Of a DNA stretch of 64,000 nt, positions 18,933-26,866 are shown one piece after another (position 1 is the first letter of the stretch; each line of letters starts with the position of its first letter). Location: assembly GCA_025934735.1 (NCBI GenBank), contig JAICWP010000014.1, forward strand, positions 1 through 64,000. Reading direction: 5' to 3'. The translations under genes were made by a program, and so were the position numbers. A model generated the notes under the pieces. It was not told the origin of the DNA. It did no database searches and worked only from the letters and a program-made list of their open reading frames with translations. This DNA comes from Terriglobales bacterium. Its GTDB lineage: Bacteria; Acidobacteriota; Terriglobia; Terriglobales; Acidobacteriaceae.

Positions 18933-19685
18933 TCACCGGGGAGAGTCCTGAACCTTGGTTTCCATGGTGAAGCGCTCGAAACGCAGCACAACCTTGCTGG
19001 GTACGCCGGCCGCCTGCCAGGGAATTTCTACCTGACGCTCGCTGCTCGGGAACAACGGAAAGCCACCTTGGGACGCCTTGGTTTTCGTGCCCTGCACATC
19101 GGCCTCCAGCACGCGCCCGAATGCATCACCGGAGTTGGCCACGCGAACCACCACTTTTTGCGTTTGCGGCAGGTACTCCGCGCGCACAATGCTGAGTTCC
19201 GCCTTCTGCAGGCGGCGCTTGGGAAGCAGGTAGATGGTGTGCGGCAGCTGCACCTGGATCACGAAGCCTTCGGGGGTGCGCTGGCGAAAGCCGGAAAATG
19301 CCGCATAAAGCACGCACCAGGCGGGCAGCTTCTCCGCCCACGCCTGATAGAACACGTAATGGCTCTGCCGCGGCGGAATGCGGAAGGACATCTCTGAAAG
19401 CTTGAGGTGAACGTCGGCCTCCAGCGGGCGGTAGGAGATCTCACCCGTCGGCGAAACGGTGAAGCTCTTCGCTTCCAGGGTGACGTTCAGGGGCTGCAGC
19501 GAATCGTTGTAGTACTCGATTTTGCCGCTGGCCTTCTTCCCTGCCGCTTTGACCACGTTCTCGTCTATCAGCGGCCGCACTGTTTGGGCTGCCGCCGCCG
19601 TGATCAGGAGACTTGCCAAAGACAAAGCGACCATCCACCTCAGGGCTGCCGATTGCCAGCTCTTTGCTGGGCGTCGCGGAATCAT
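18933..19685 (-). CDS. Periplasmic pili-assembly chaperone-like protein (PapD-type fold)
   Basis: The reading frame is open from a GTG at 19724, which overlaps the previous stop. The ATG at 19685, with GGGAGAG nine bases before it, is a plausible start and gives 250 residues with a signal peptide ending AAAAQ. Two immunoglobulin-like halves can be seen. The first contains SGKIEYYNDSLQPLNVTLEA and the FRIPPRQSHYVFYQ region, comparable to the chaperone strand that primes subunits. The second contains VVVRVANSGDAFGRV. The family match is weak by eye, but position between a pilin-like and an OM-barrel gene supports it. Confidence 0.6.
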   Translation of the reverse strand: MIPRRPAKSWQSAALRWMVALSLASLLITAAAAQTVRPLIDENVVKAAGKKASGKIEYYNDSLQPLNVTLEAKSFTVSPTGEISYRPLEADVHLKLSEMSFRIPPRQSHYVFYQAWAEKLPAWCVLYAAFSGFRQRTPEGFVIQVQLPHTIYLLPKRRLQKAELSIVRAEYLPQTQKVVVRVANSGDAFGRVLEADVQGTKTKASQGGFPLFPSSERQVEIPWQAAGVPSKVVLRFERFTMETKVQDSPR

Positions 19686-19720
19686 TTTTAAGCGCTCTCC
19701 CATTGCCTTTCTTAATCGGA

Positions 19721-20305
19721 TCACGGAGTCGCCTGGGCCTGAATGTTGAGCACACCGGTATAAGTGTCAGCCGGAAGCTGCGGCACCACCGTGGTGTCAA
19801 TCTGATAATCCAGAGTATCGGTGCGTGTGCCCGTGGTGTTGGTGTTGCCAACGATACTGGTGGTCCCGAGCTGTAGCCCCGAGGCGGCGGCATTGAACGG
19901 GCTCACGTTGCCGCAGGGGTTGAAGGCGCCGGCTCCGTTGACTTGAATTTTCACGGCCGAAGAAGGAATGGTGACCGCGTTACCGGCAGTGAGGGGATTC
20001 AGGGCAGCCGTGGCGCTGGTGAAGTACGCCCAGATGACAATGCTGCTTCTCCCCGGCTTTAGCGACCAGGAAGTAGTCAGCGTCGAGGTACCGCTGCCGC
20101 TATTCCCCGCTGTGTTAGGCGCCAGGGTGAAGTTAATGCTGGTCCCCGACGTAAGGGTCACGGTGAGCGACTCGTTCAACGTCGCATTCAGCGTGACCGT
20201 GCCAATATTGGAGTTGACGGGAGCAGCTGCCGCATGCCCAACGGCCAATGCGACCAGAAATGTAGCCACAATACCAAATGCAAGCTTCCGCATCTGCGTT
20301 CTCAT
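19721..20305 (-). CDS. Secreted pilin-like / spore-coat-U-like beta-sandwich protein
   Basis: The 194-residue protein begins with a clear signal peptide (about 1-27, ending HAAAA) and is rich in Thr, Ser, Asn and Gly with alternating strands (GTVTLNATLNESLTVTL). It ends with a strand LPADTYTGVLNIQAQA, the terminal pattern DTYTGxLxIxxxA seen in SCPU-type and other chaperone-usher subunits. AAGGAAAG lies four bases before the start. It is the first gene of the three-gene minus-strand unit and its stop overlaps the next frame. A tandem palindromic site lies 47-80 bp upstream. Confidence 0.65.
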   Translation of the reverse strand: MRTQMRKLAFGIVATFLVALAVGHAAAAPVNSNIGTVTLNATLNESLTVTLTSGTSINFTLAPNTAGNSGSGTSTLTTSWSLKPGRSSIVIWAYFTSATAALNPLTAGNAVTIPSSAVKIQVNGAGAFNPCGNVSPFNAAASGLQLGTTSIVGNTNTTGTRTDTLDYQIDTTVVPQLPADTYTGVLNIQAQATP

Positions 20306-20687
20306 TTATCTTTCCTTGTCTGTAATGGCGAATGATGGATTCGCCTGGGTCGTCCAATCCTGGGACAAACGTCCAAATGTGGGACGCGGAGCTAGTATTC
20401 GCAGCCGCTCGGTAATCCGTCGAGATTACCAACGTCATCTGGGAAGGCGTTTGTCACTAGTTCGGCACTGGTGGACCAGGGGGAAACGCGCCCGCAGGTT
20501 CGCAGAATCGTCGCCCCGTATTGTGATTCGGTAGCTTTTCTCGGGCGGGGACCGGCGCCAAGCTCGATCTCACATAAAGGAGCTCGCCTTGGTTCAGATG
20601 ATCGGCCGCGTGGCCATTGTCCTGTTCGCTGTTTGACTGCTGCTGTGCTCCAGGGGTGGAGCATTTGTCTTGTTTCTCGGGGTGGTG
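20306..20687. other. Intergenic region, no gene seen, carries tandem operator
   Basis: About 380 bp between the pilin-like gene and tRNA-Lys. The only structure found is the tandem GTCCAA-N3-TGGGAC site at 20352-20385. The remainder shows no convincing coding or RNA signal. Confidence 0.6.
20352..20385. promoter_or_regulatory. Tandem partially palindromic operator-like site GTCCAA-N3-TGGGAC
   Basis: Two 15-bp units, GTCCAATCCTGGGAC (20352-20366) and GTCCAAATGTGGGAC (20371-20385), are spaced 19 bp start to start. Each has inverted arms GTCC/GGAC. They lie 47-80 bp upstream of the pilin-like gene's start, a usual place for activator or repressor binding. The regulator is unknown. Confidence 0.55.
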
Positions 20688-20763
20688 TGGTGAGCGCGGC
20701 AGGACTCGAACCTGCGACCCATGCCTTAAAAGGGCATTGCTCTACCAACTGAGCTACGCGCCC
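20688..20763 (-). tRNA. tRNA-Lys (UUU anticodon)
   Basis: On the minus strand there is a 76-nt cloverleaf with acceptor GGGCGCG/CGCGCTC, anticodon stem ATGCC/GGCAT around loop CTTTTAA (anticodon TTT), T loop TTCGAGT, discriminator A and encoded CCA. It decodes AAA and AAG. Confidence 0.95.
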
Positions 20764-20951
20764 ACTGCATTGATTCTACCGCACAGGCCGAAAGATCATA
20801 CCAGCCTCGGCCAGCCTACGGAGCTTAGGCGGAATGGAGGGATAGGCTGAACGGAACGGCATTCTCTCAAGGCCGGAAATCGGGGTTCTTCCATCGCCGC
20901 CGCCGGTGCCCTGCAGCACTCACCAGGGACAAGGAGGCAGGGCGGCCGCTG

Positions 20952-22835
20952 TCAGTCATCATCGTCGCTGGTCTCTTCTTTGCCGTCTATCACGCGGGGC
21001 TGGCTCTGGAGTTGTAACGGTTGTGGTGTGAGAATACGTGCGGGCGCGGACGGCGCGCTGGTCAGCAGATCACTCAGATCGTTTACCGTGAAGCCGCAAT
21101 CCGTCAGCAGGCACGGCAGGCGAAAGATATTCTCGATGGTCTTGTTAATCGAGTCAAAGCTGTAAAGCTTGTGTCCGATGTAGCCTGATTTGGCGAATGG
21201 GGAGATAGCCAACAAAGGCACGCGGATGCCGTAGCCAAAGAAGTCCACGTTGGGCGGCGCAACGTGGTCATAAAATCCGCCCCAATCGTCCCAGGTCAGG
21301 AGGATCAGAGTCGAGGACCAGTAGGGCGAGTTCATGACGCAATTCACCTGTTGCACCGTCCAGGTCTCGCCATTGGTGATGGAGGCGGTAGGGTGCTCGC
21401 TCGCGCTCGAAGGGGGCGTAATCCAGGTCACCTGAGGCAAATTTCCACTGGCCACGTCGGAACAGAAATTCCCCACGGGAACATCTTTGGAGCGGTCGGC
21501 TCCATGCCATAAGTTCTGGTAATAACTGCCAAAGTTCCACTGGTAGGCATACTCGCCCGGCTGGGGGGAATAAATGCCCCAAGTGACGCCAGCGGCATCC
21601 AGGGCTTCTCCCATGGTGGGCAGGGTAAAACAGGGCGGTTGATAGTATTGCAGGCCCGTGCTGGGGTTCAGGGAGCGTACCGTCGCGCCCGCCGCCGCAG
21701 CATCGCAACCCCATCCATCCTGCTGTACGTTTGGCACGTTGATAGGAACCGCCACTGCATCGTTGGATGATTCTGAGAACAGATAAGCGTGAGTGGGGAA
21801 GCTCGGGCCCCTGTTCTGCGCGAACATGTTGTCGGCCAGCGCGTACGTGTGCGCGTACGCCCAATAATTGGGGATCAATGTCGAGGACGCCTGCACATAG
21901 GCCTGCAGGTGGGCACACGTCTTGTCAAATCCGTTCATTAGGCCGCGGTTGATGTCGGCCTCGGCGGCTCCCCAGTCGTGTCCACAATCAGCCGGATTCG
22001 CCGACATCGCCGCCAGTGGAATCGTTGTCCCAGTTGATGTCTGGCCGGTGGTGGCGCCGTCGGCTCCCGGAAACTGGCCAAAGTAGTTGTCGAACGAGTG
22101 GTTCTCTTTCACGATCACGATGATGTGCTGAATCGCGGGAGGTTTCGAAAGAACTGCGAATTGAAGAGCATTGGACGCGCCGCCGCCGGGCGCGGGATTC
22201 ATGACACTAACGGGAAAATTGCCCGCTGTGGTCAAGTCGTTGGCTGCAATAGCCACGCTGAGCTGCGTTCCGCTGATGTAGGTGGTTGCGCCGTTCATGT
22301 TGTTGAAGAGCGCTACCGAGCCGCTGACAAAGTTCCGTCCCGTCACGCTGAGGTTGAAAGCAGATGCTCCGGCAACCGCACTAGCAGGGGAAACAGAGGT
22401 AATTTGCGGCACAGGGTTCCCATTCCCGGTCGAATTCGACAGCACGGTAAATTGCAGCGCATTGGACGCGCCGCCACCAGGTGCTGGATTGATGACCATG
22501 ATGGGAAAAACGCCGGTCGTCATCAGTTCGCTTGCCAGGATGGCCACCTTTAGCTGCGTACTGCTGACGTAGGTGGCGGTGCGATTCGCGCCATTGAAGA
22601 ACACGCCAGCGCCGAATACGAATTTAGCTCCATTCAAGGTCAAGGTGAGCGCGCCGCTGCCCGCGACCTCGCTGCCGGGCGAAACCGATGCGAGTGTCGG
22701 GACCGGGTTCAGAACGGTGGGTGTTATTACGTTCGACGAGGGCGCTATCGAGGCTCCGCCTCCGCACCCTAAGCTCCCGAGGAGCGCGACTAAGGTGCCT
22801 GCAAAAGAACACCGCCAGGGGCTGTGTCTCGCCAT
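20952..22835 (-). CDS. Phospholipase C / acid phosphatase-like phosphoesterase lipoprotein with two IPT-like repeats
   Basis: The start at 22835 has AGGAG seven bases upstream and gives 627 residues; the frame is open to 22901. A lipoprotein signal ends at about Cys24 (SLGCGGG). Two near-identical beta-domains of about 90 residues follow, each ending [13 protein letters not shown], resembling IPT/TIG immunoglobulin-like repeats. The catalytic part starts at [20 protein letters not shown], the PF04185 (PLC/AcpA) signature, with later motifs [26 protein letters not shown] and [18 protein letters not shown]. It should cleave phosphate esters or phospholipid headgroups outside the cytoplasm. It belongs to the alkaline-phosphatase clan, like three other hydrolases in the window. 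Confidence 0.85.
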   Translation of the reverse strand: MARHSPWRCSFAGTLVALLGSLGCGGGASIAPSSNVITPTVLNPVPTLASVSPGSEVAGSGALTLTLNGAKFVFGAGVFFNGANRTATYVSSTQLKVAILASELMTTGVFPIMVINPAPGGGASNALQFTVLSNSTGNGNPVPQITSVSPASAVAGASAFNLSVTGRNFVSGSVALFNNMNGATTYISGTQLSVAIAANDLTTAGNFPVSVMNPAPGGGASNALQFAVLSKPPAIQHIIVIVKENHSFDNYFGQFPGADGATTGQTSTGTTIPLAAMSANPADCGHDWGAAEADINRGLMNGFDKTCAHLQAYVQASSTLIPNYWAYAHTYALADNMFAQNRGPSFPTHAYLFSESSNDAVAVPINVPNVQQDGWGCDAAAAGATVRSLNPSTGLQYYQPPCFTLPTMGEALDAAGVTWGIYSPQPGEYAYQWNFGSYYQNLWHGADRSKDVPVGNFCSDVASGNLPQVTWITPPSSASEHPTASITNGETWTVQQVNCVMNSPYWSSTLILLTWDDWGGFYDHVAPPNVDFFGYGIRVPLLAISPFAKSGYIGHKLYSFDSINKTIENIFRLPCLLTDCGFTVNDLSDLLTSAPSAPARILTPQPLQLQSQPRVIDGKEETSDDDD

Positions 22836-23484
22836 CTGACAACTCCTGCCCAACTCTGCGAGAAATTGGCGCTTGTGAGAAGGTGGGCAGCCGCGCTTCA
22901 CGCGGAAATTTGGAGCTCACTCCCAGTCTTTAATTACTCTCGGATGTCGTGGCCCAGATCACGTCTCGGAGCTTAACAGCCCGTCCAGAACTATCAGTCC
23001 CGGGACGCTCAAAAACCGGAACAGCCGCGAGCGAATGCGCCAGGAATCCGCGGGGCATCAGCATACACCCGAAAGAAGCGCATGCCGACAATAATTTTCC
23101 GAGTTCGGAACAAATGCACGATTCTGCGCATTCCCCGCAAACACTTTCTAGGACTATGACATCGGCTTCGGTTCGGTTAGTATTCCCGCGCGCAGGTCAC
23201 CGGCCGGTTTCGCAGGGTTGACACCTATGGTGCTTTTTTCGCCGGTATTTGGTGGATGAAGGATGAGGGAAGCGCCGGAAATCCATGAAAAACAATGGTC
23301 CAGGCCACGCGCTCCAACCTAGCCCACAACGATGTATAGAGTTGACACCCACCCGCGTCCGCTACATAATCCGCCCAGCTTTGTACCTCGCAAGGGTTCT
23401 CCCCCTTCAGCTCCAGATTTTATTCGGCCCTGTTACATAAATTGAGGGATTCCAATGCGAATCGCTCCCGATGGAGGCCTCTAC
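22836..23484. other. Divergent intergenic region, no gene seen
   Basis: About 650 bp between the divergent phosphoesterase and secreted-protein genes. A consensus-like promoter is found at 23342-23370. Short open frames here show no ribosome-binding site or recognisable protein character. Confidence 0.6.
23342..23370 (+). promoter_or_regulatory. Sigma-70-type promoter for the secreted-protein pair
   Basis: TTGACA (23342-23347), a 17-bp spacer, and CATAAT (23365-23370) match the housekeeping promoter consensus at 11 of 12 bases. It lies about 115 bp upstream of the start at 23485. Confidence 0.75.
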
Positions 23485-24657
23485 ATGCGGCGCCCCTCTC
23501 TGCCCTCGTTTCTGCTTCCGGCAATTCTCCTGAGCATGTTAACCGCAGGCTTGGCGCAATCGGTGCGGCCAGCCACCGGCACCCACCGCAAAGGCAGGTC
23601 GGTGGTGCGGCCGCTGAAGAACCCCCGCGCTCTGATGCCAGCAATCGGGGCACAGTCCGCGGTGGGAACCACCATTCCTTTGTGGAACTACTCCGTGGTT
23701 TCGCCGGCAGACAACCTATCCTATTCAGGCTCCATGGTCGGCCGCAGCCCCTTCTTTCACGGCTACCGTTCCACCAGCGTGCAGGCCTACCTGATCCCGG
23801 TAATCATGACATTTTCCGACGGGACGAAGCTCGATCCCACCGCGCCCGATTCTTGCCTGAATAACATGAACGTCGCCAACGTAACGGCCAATTCTCCCAT
23901 TTTCCAGAATGCGGCCTTCACCCTGAACGGAGCGAACGTGGGACCCACTCAGTATATTGACGCCTTCCAGCGCGCCAACTTCTGGAGCAAGGTGGCGGCT
24001 ACTGCGAATCGCTACCACACGCTCCTCAATCTGACCACGCTTCCGGCGGTGAATGTCAGTGTGCCAGCGATTGACGGGGGCGCCACAAACCTTGGGATCA
24101 TTTTTTGCACCTGGGGCGACGTTGATATCAATTGGTTCGACGCCTACATACAAAACACTCTGCTTCCCACCCTGGCCGCGCAGGGCGTCGCGCCTAACAC
24201 CCTCCCTATCTTTCTTTTTGACAGCATCAACCTGTGTGATCCCTACGACCCCAACAACATTCCTTGTGGCATTCTCGGCTACCACAGCGCCTACACGCCC
24301 TCCACGTTGCTGCAGACTTACGTAGTCAGTGATTTCGATACTTCGGGTATATACGCGGGTGACGTCTCGGTCTTGAGCCACGAGATCGGCGAATGGATGG
24401 ACGACCCCATGGGCACCAATCCCACTCCCCTGTGGGGCAATACGGGGCAGGTGGCCGGCTGTCAGGACAACCTCGAGGTGGGCGATCCGCTGACCGGTAC
24501 TATCCTCCTTCCCCAGATCACCATGAACAATTTCACTTACGGCCTGCAGGAGCTCGCCTATTTCTCCTGGTTCTACCGGCTCAATCCGTCTCTTTCCGCG
24601 GGCGGCGCGTATTCCGATGGCGGAACATTTACCACGGGCGCTGGACCTATCTGTTGA
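23485..24657 (+). CDS. Secreted protein with HExxE motif, possible metallohydrolase
   Basis: The start at 23485 has GGAGG seven bases upstream and is followed by a signal peptide (LLPAILLSMLTAGLAQS), giving 390 residues; the frame is open 10 codons further. The mature protein has conserved-looking segments such as VQAYLIPVIMTFSDG and LPIFLFDSINLCDP. At about 299-303 it has SHEIGEWMDDPMG, an HExxE motif preceded by Val-Leu-Ser, as in some secreted zinc-dependent or exordium-like proteins with SHExxE motifs. Several cysteines suggest disulfides. No full family match is claimed. The next gene begins within 54 bp and may be co-expressed. Confidence 0.65.
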   Translation: MRRPSLPSFLLPAILLSMLTAGLAQSVRPATGTHRKGRSVVRPLKNPRALMPAIGAQSAVGTTIPLWNYSVVSPADNLSYSGSMVGRSPFFHGYRSTSVQAYLIPVIMTFSDGTKLDPTAPDSCLNNMNVANVTANSPIFQNAAFTLNGANVGPTQYIDAFQRANFWSKVAATANRYHTLLNLTTLPAVNVSVPAIDGGATNLGIIFCTWGDVDINWFDAYIQNTLLPTLAAQGVAPNTLPIFLFDSINLCDPYDPNNIPCGILGYHSAYTPSTLLQTYVVSDFDTSGIYAGDVSVLSHEIGEWMDDPMGTNPTPLWGNTGQVAGCQDNLEVGDPLTGTILLPQITMNNFTYGLQELAYFSWFYRLNPSLSAGGAYSDGGTFTTGAGPIC

Positions 24658-24710
24658 GGTTAGTGATGAGCTGGAACGATGCCCATGCGAGCTTTGATTG
24701 GAGGCCGAAA

Positions 24711-26858
24711 ATGCTGCGCCCCACGTCTGCTATCCGCCTGTGTACTTTGCTTGCGCTTCTGCTGGCCACGGCCGCCCTTTGGGGTGACAGCCTCGTGGTT
24801 GTGACCAGCCCGGCGGCTCAGGGCGCCAATGATTCCCTGGCTTGGGCGCAACTAGGCGGGGACGCGACCACTCTCTCTTCTGCCTTCGTCGCCACTTCGT
24901 CCTTAGGGCTGGGGACCAGCGTGGGATTAGCGGCAGCCAACAGCCTCACCGCCGTCGTTTGCACCGCAACTCCCTGCAGCTGGACTGGAGCTGGATTCGC
25001 CGCAGCGGACACCCTGATCTGGACCTCCGATGCTGGCAATGGTGGCAATGGCCCGCTTACCATCACCTTTGCTCATGGCGTATCCGGCGCCGGCGCTTTG
25101 ATTCAGGCGGATGGGCCAGGTCCGTTCACCGCTCAAGTCCAGGCCTTTAACGGAGCCACGCTGCTGGGCTCGTTCACAGTCACCAGCAATTCCAATGGGG
25201 ACGCCACCTACATCGGCGTTAGTGATCAGACCGGGCCCAATATCACGGCTGTGATTTTCAGTCTCACCAACTGCAATGGCCTGTGCACGGATTTCGCGGT
25301 GGACACGGTTGCTATCAGCAGCGGGCCGGTGTTTCCTTTGACTGTGAACCTAGCGGGCACGGGCAGCGGCACAGTGACCAGCAACCCCTCGTCAATCAAC
25401 TGCCCAACTGTGTGTTCCGCCAACTTTGCCAGCGGTACTTCCGTGACCCTTACTGCTACTCCCGCCAATGGCTCCAGTTTTGCCGGCTGGAGCGGCGCCT
25501 GCTCCGGTACGGGCACTTGCACAGTGTCCATGACCTCCAGCCAATCGGTCACGGCTACCTTTACCGCAGTCGGCGGCGCCCCAACAGTGAGCTTGTCTGT
25601 GGCCAGCCTCACCTTTGGTGGGCAGTTAATTGGCACTACCAGCGGCTTGAAGACTGTGACTCTGACGAATACGGGCACTGCCGGCTTGCTGCTCTCACCC
25701 ATTGCGAGCAGCGGCGATTATGGGGAAAGCGACAACTGTCCTGTGAGCCCGTCCACCCTCGCCGCCGGTGCTCATTGCACCATCACGGCGACCTTTAGTC
25801 CCACCGTGCCAGGAAGCATCCCGGGTGAAATTACCATTGCCGACAATGCGGCCAATTCTCCGCAAATGGTAAACCTCTCCGGCACCGGCCTGGCGCCGCT
25901 TTCGCTTTCGCCGACCAGCCTCTCCTTCGGCACTGTGACCGTGGGCGCCACAACCTTGGGCAAAACCGCCACGCTCATCAACAACACCAGCGGCCCCCTG
26001 AGCATCGCCTATGCGCCCAGTGCCGACTACACCGCTGTGCCCGGCAGCACCAACCCCTGCGGCAGCAGCCTGGCCGCCAGAGCCAAATGCACTCTGACAG
26101 TAACCTTCACGCCCCTTCAGAATGGCGCCACTAAGGGTGCGGTCACGGTCAGCTACGGCAGCACTTTCAGTCCCCTGGAGCTTGCTCTTTCCGGAAGCGG
26201 CACGGGGGGTGCAACCTTCCCGCTCAGCTTCTCTCCCGCGAGCTTGAGCTTTTCGGCGCAACTGCTGGGCACCACCACTTCGAAGCCGGTTACGGTGACG
26301 AATAACAGCGCCTCGCCTGTCACAATCAGCACCACCGGCTTGGCAACCACCGGCAACTACTCGGTTCAGGGGAGCGGTGCCACGCCCTGTCCGGGTGCGA
26401 CCCTGGCCGCTGTCGGCGGAAAATGCACGTTTACCGTGAGCTTTGTGCCCACCATCAGTGGTGCGATCAACGGCGCTGTGAGCATCACCGACAACGCGTC
26501 GGTAACCACCCAGGTGTACAACCTCGCGGGCGCCGGCGCCCTGCCTCTCACCTTTTATCCCGCCAGCCTCACCTTTGCCGCCCAGACCGTGGGCACAACC
26601 AGTGGAACAAAGACCGTTACCGTGACGAATCATCTGAGCAGCGCGGTTAGCATCTCTTTGGTTCCGAGCGGGGACTTTGCCGTCACCACCAACATCACTA
26701 ACGGCTGCGGCAGCACGCTCAATGCTCTGGCCAAGTGCGCCTTCGCGGTGAGTTTTACGCCCAGCAAAACCGGAACCGTCCTCGGGGTTGTGACCGTCAC
26801 TTACAGCGGCAGCAGCTTCAGTCCGCAGGTGCTCAAAGTGACCGGCACCGGGCAGTAG
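24711..26858 (+). CDS. Secreted choice-of-anchor-D / ASPM-SPD-2-Hydin repeat protein
   Basis: The start ATG at 24711 has GGAGG six bases before it and is followed by a signal peptide (LCTLLALLLATAALWG), giving 715 residues; an upstream ATG at 24666 has GAGG and is possible. After a 180-residue N-terminal domain there is a bacterial-repeat-like domain (VTLTATPANGSSFAGWSGAC). Then come about five tandem copies of roughly 105 residues with the pattern PxSLxFGxQxxGTTSxxKTVTVTN ... LAAGAxCTxxVxFxP ... GAVTxxDNA, the Hydin/choice-of-anchor-D fold. It is probably a surface or extracellular adhesive or scaffold protein. It follows the HExxE protein on the same strand. Confidence 0.85.
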   Translation: MLRPTSAIRLCTLLALLLATAALWGDSLVVVTSPAAQGANDSLAWAQLGGDATTLSSAFVATSSLGLGTSVGLAAANSLTAVVCTATPCSWTGAGFAAADTLIWTSDAGNGGNGPLTITFAHGVSGAGALIQADGPGPFTAQVQAFNGATLLGSFTVTSNSNGDATYIGVSDQTGPNITAVIFSLTNCNGLCTDFAVDTVAISSGPVFPLTVNLAGTGSGTVTSNPSSINCPTVCSANFASGTSVTLTATPANGSSFAGWSGACSGTGTCTVSMTSSQSVTATFTAVGGAPTVSLSVASLTFGGQLIGTTSGLKTVTLTNTGTAGLLLSPIASSGDYGESDNCPVSPSTLAAGAHCTITATFSPTVPGSIPGEITIADNAANSPQMVNLSGTGLAPLSLSPTSLSFGTVTVGATTLGKTATLINNTSGPLSIAYAPSADYTAVPGSTNPCGSSLAARAKCTLTVTFTPLQNGATKGAVTVSYGSTFSPLELALSGSGTGGATFPLSFSPASLSFSAQLLGTTTSKPVTVTNNSASPVTISTTGLATTGNYSVQGSGATPCPGATLAAVGGKCTFTVSFVPTISGAINGAVSITDNASVTTQVYNLAGAGALPLTFYPASLTFAAQTVGTTSGTKTVTVTNHLSSAVSISLVPSGDFAVTTNITNGCGSTLNALAKCAFAVSFTPSKTGTVLGVVTVTYSGSSFSPQVLKVTGTGQ

Positions 26859-26866
26859 TGTGGCGA

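Noticed and set aside
23000-23060. GGGACGC element resembling part of a c-di-GMP riboswitch
   Set aside because: The surrounding conserved riboswitch core and tetraloop receptor could not be found.
22949-23221. 90-codon plus-strand frame in the 22.9-23.2 kb gap
   Set aside because: No ribosome-binding site, no hydrophobic or domain pattern; position explained by chance.
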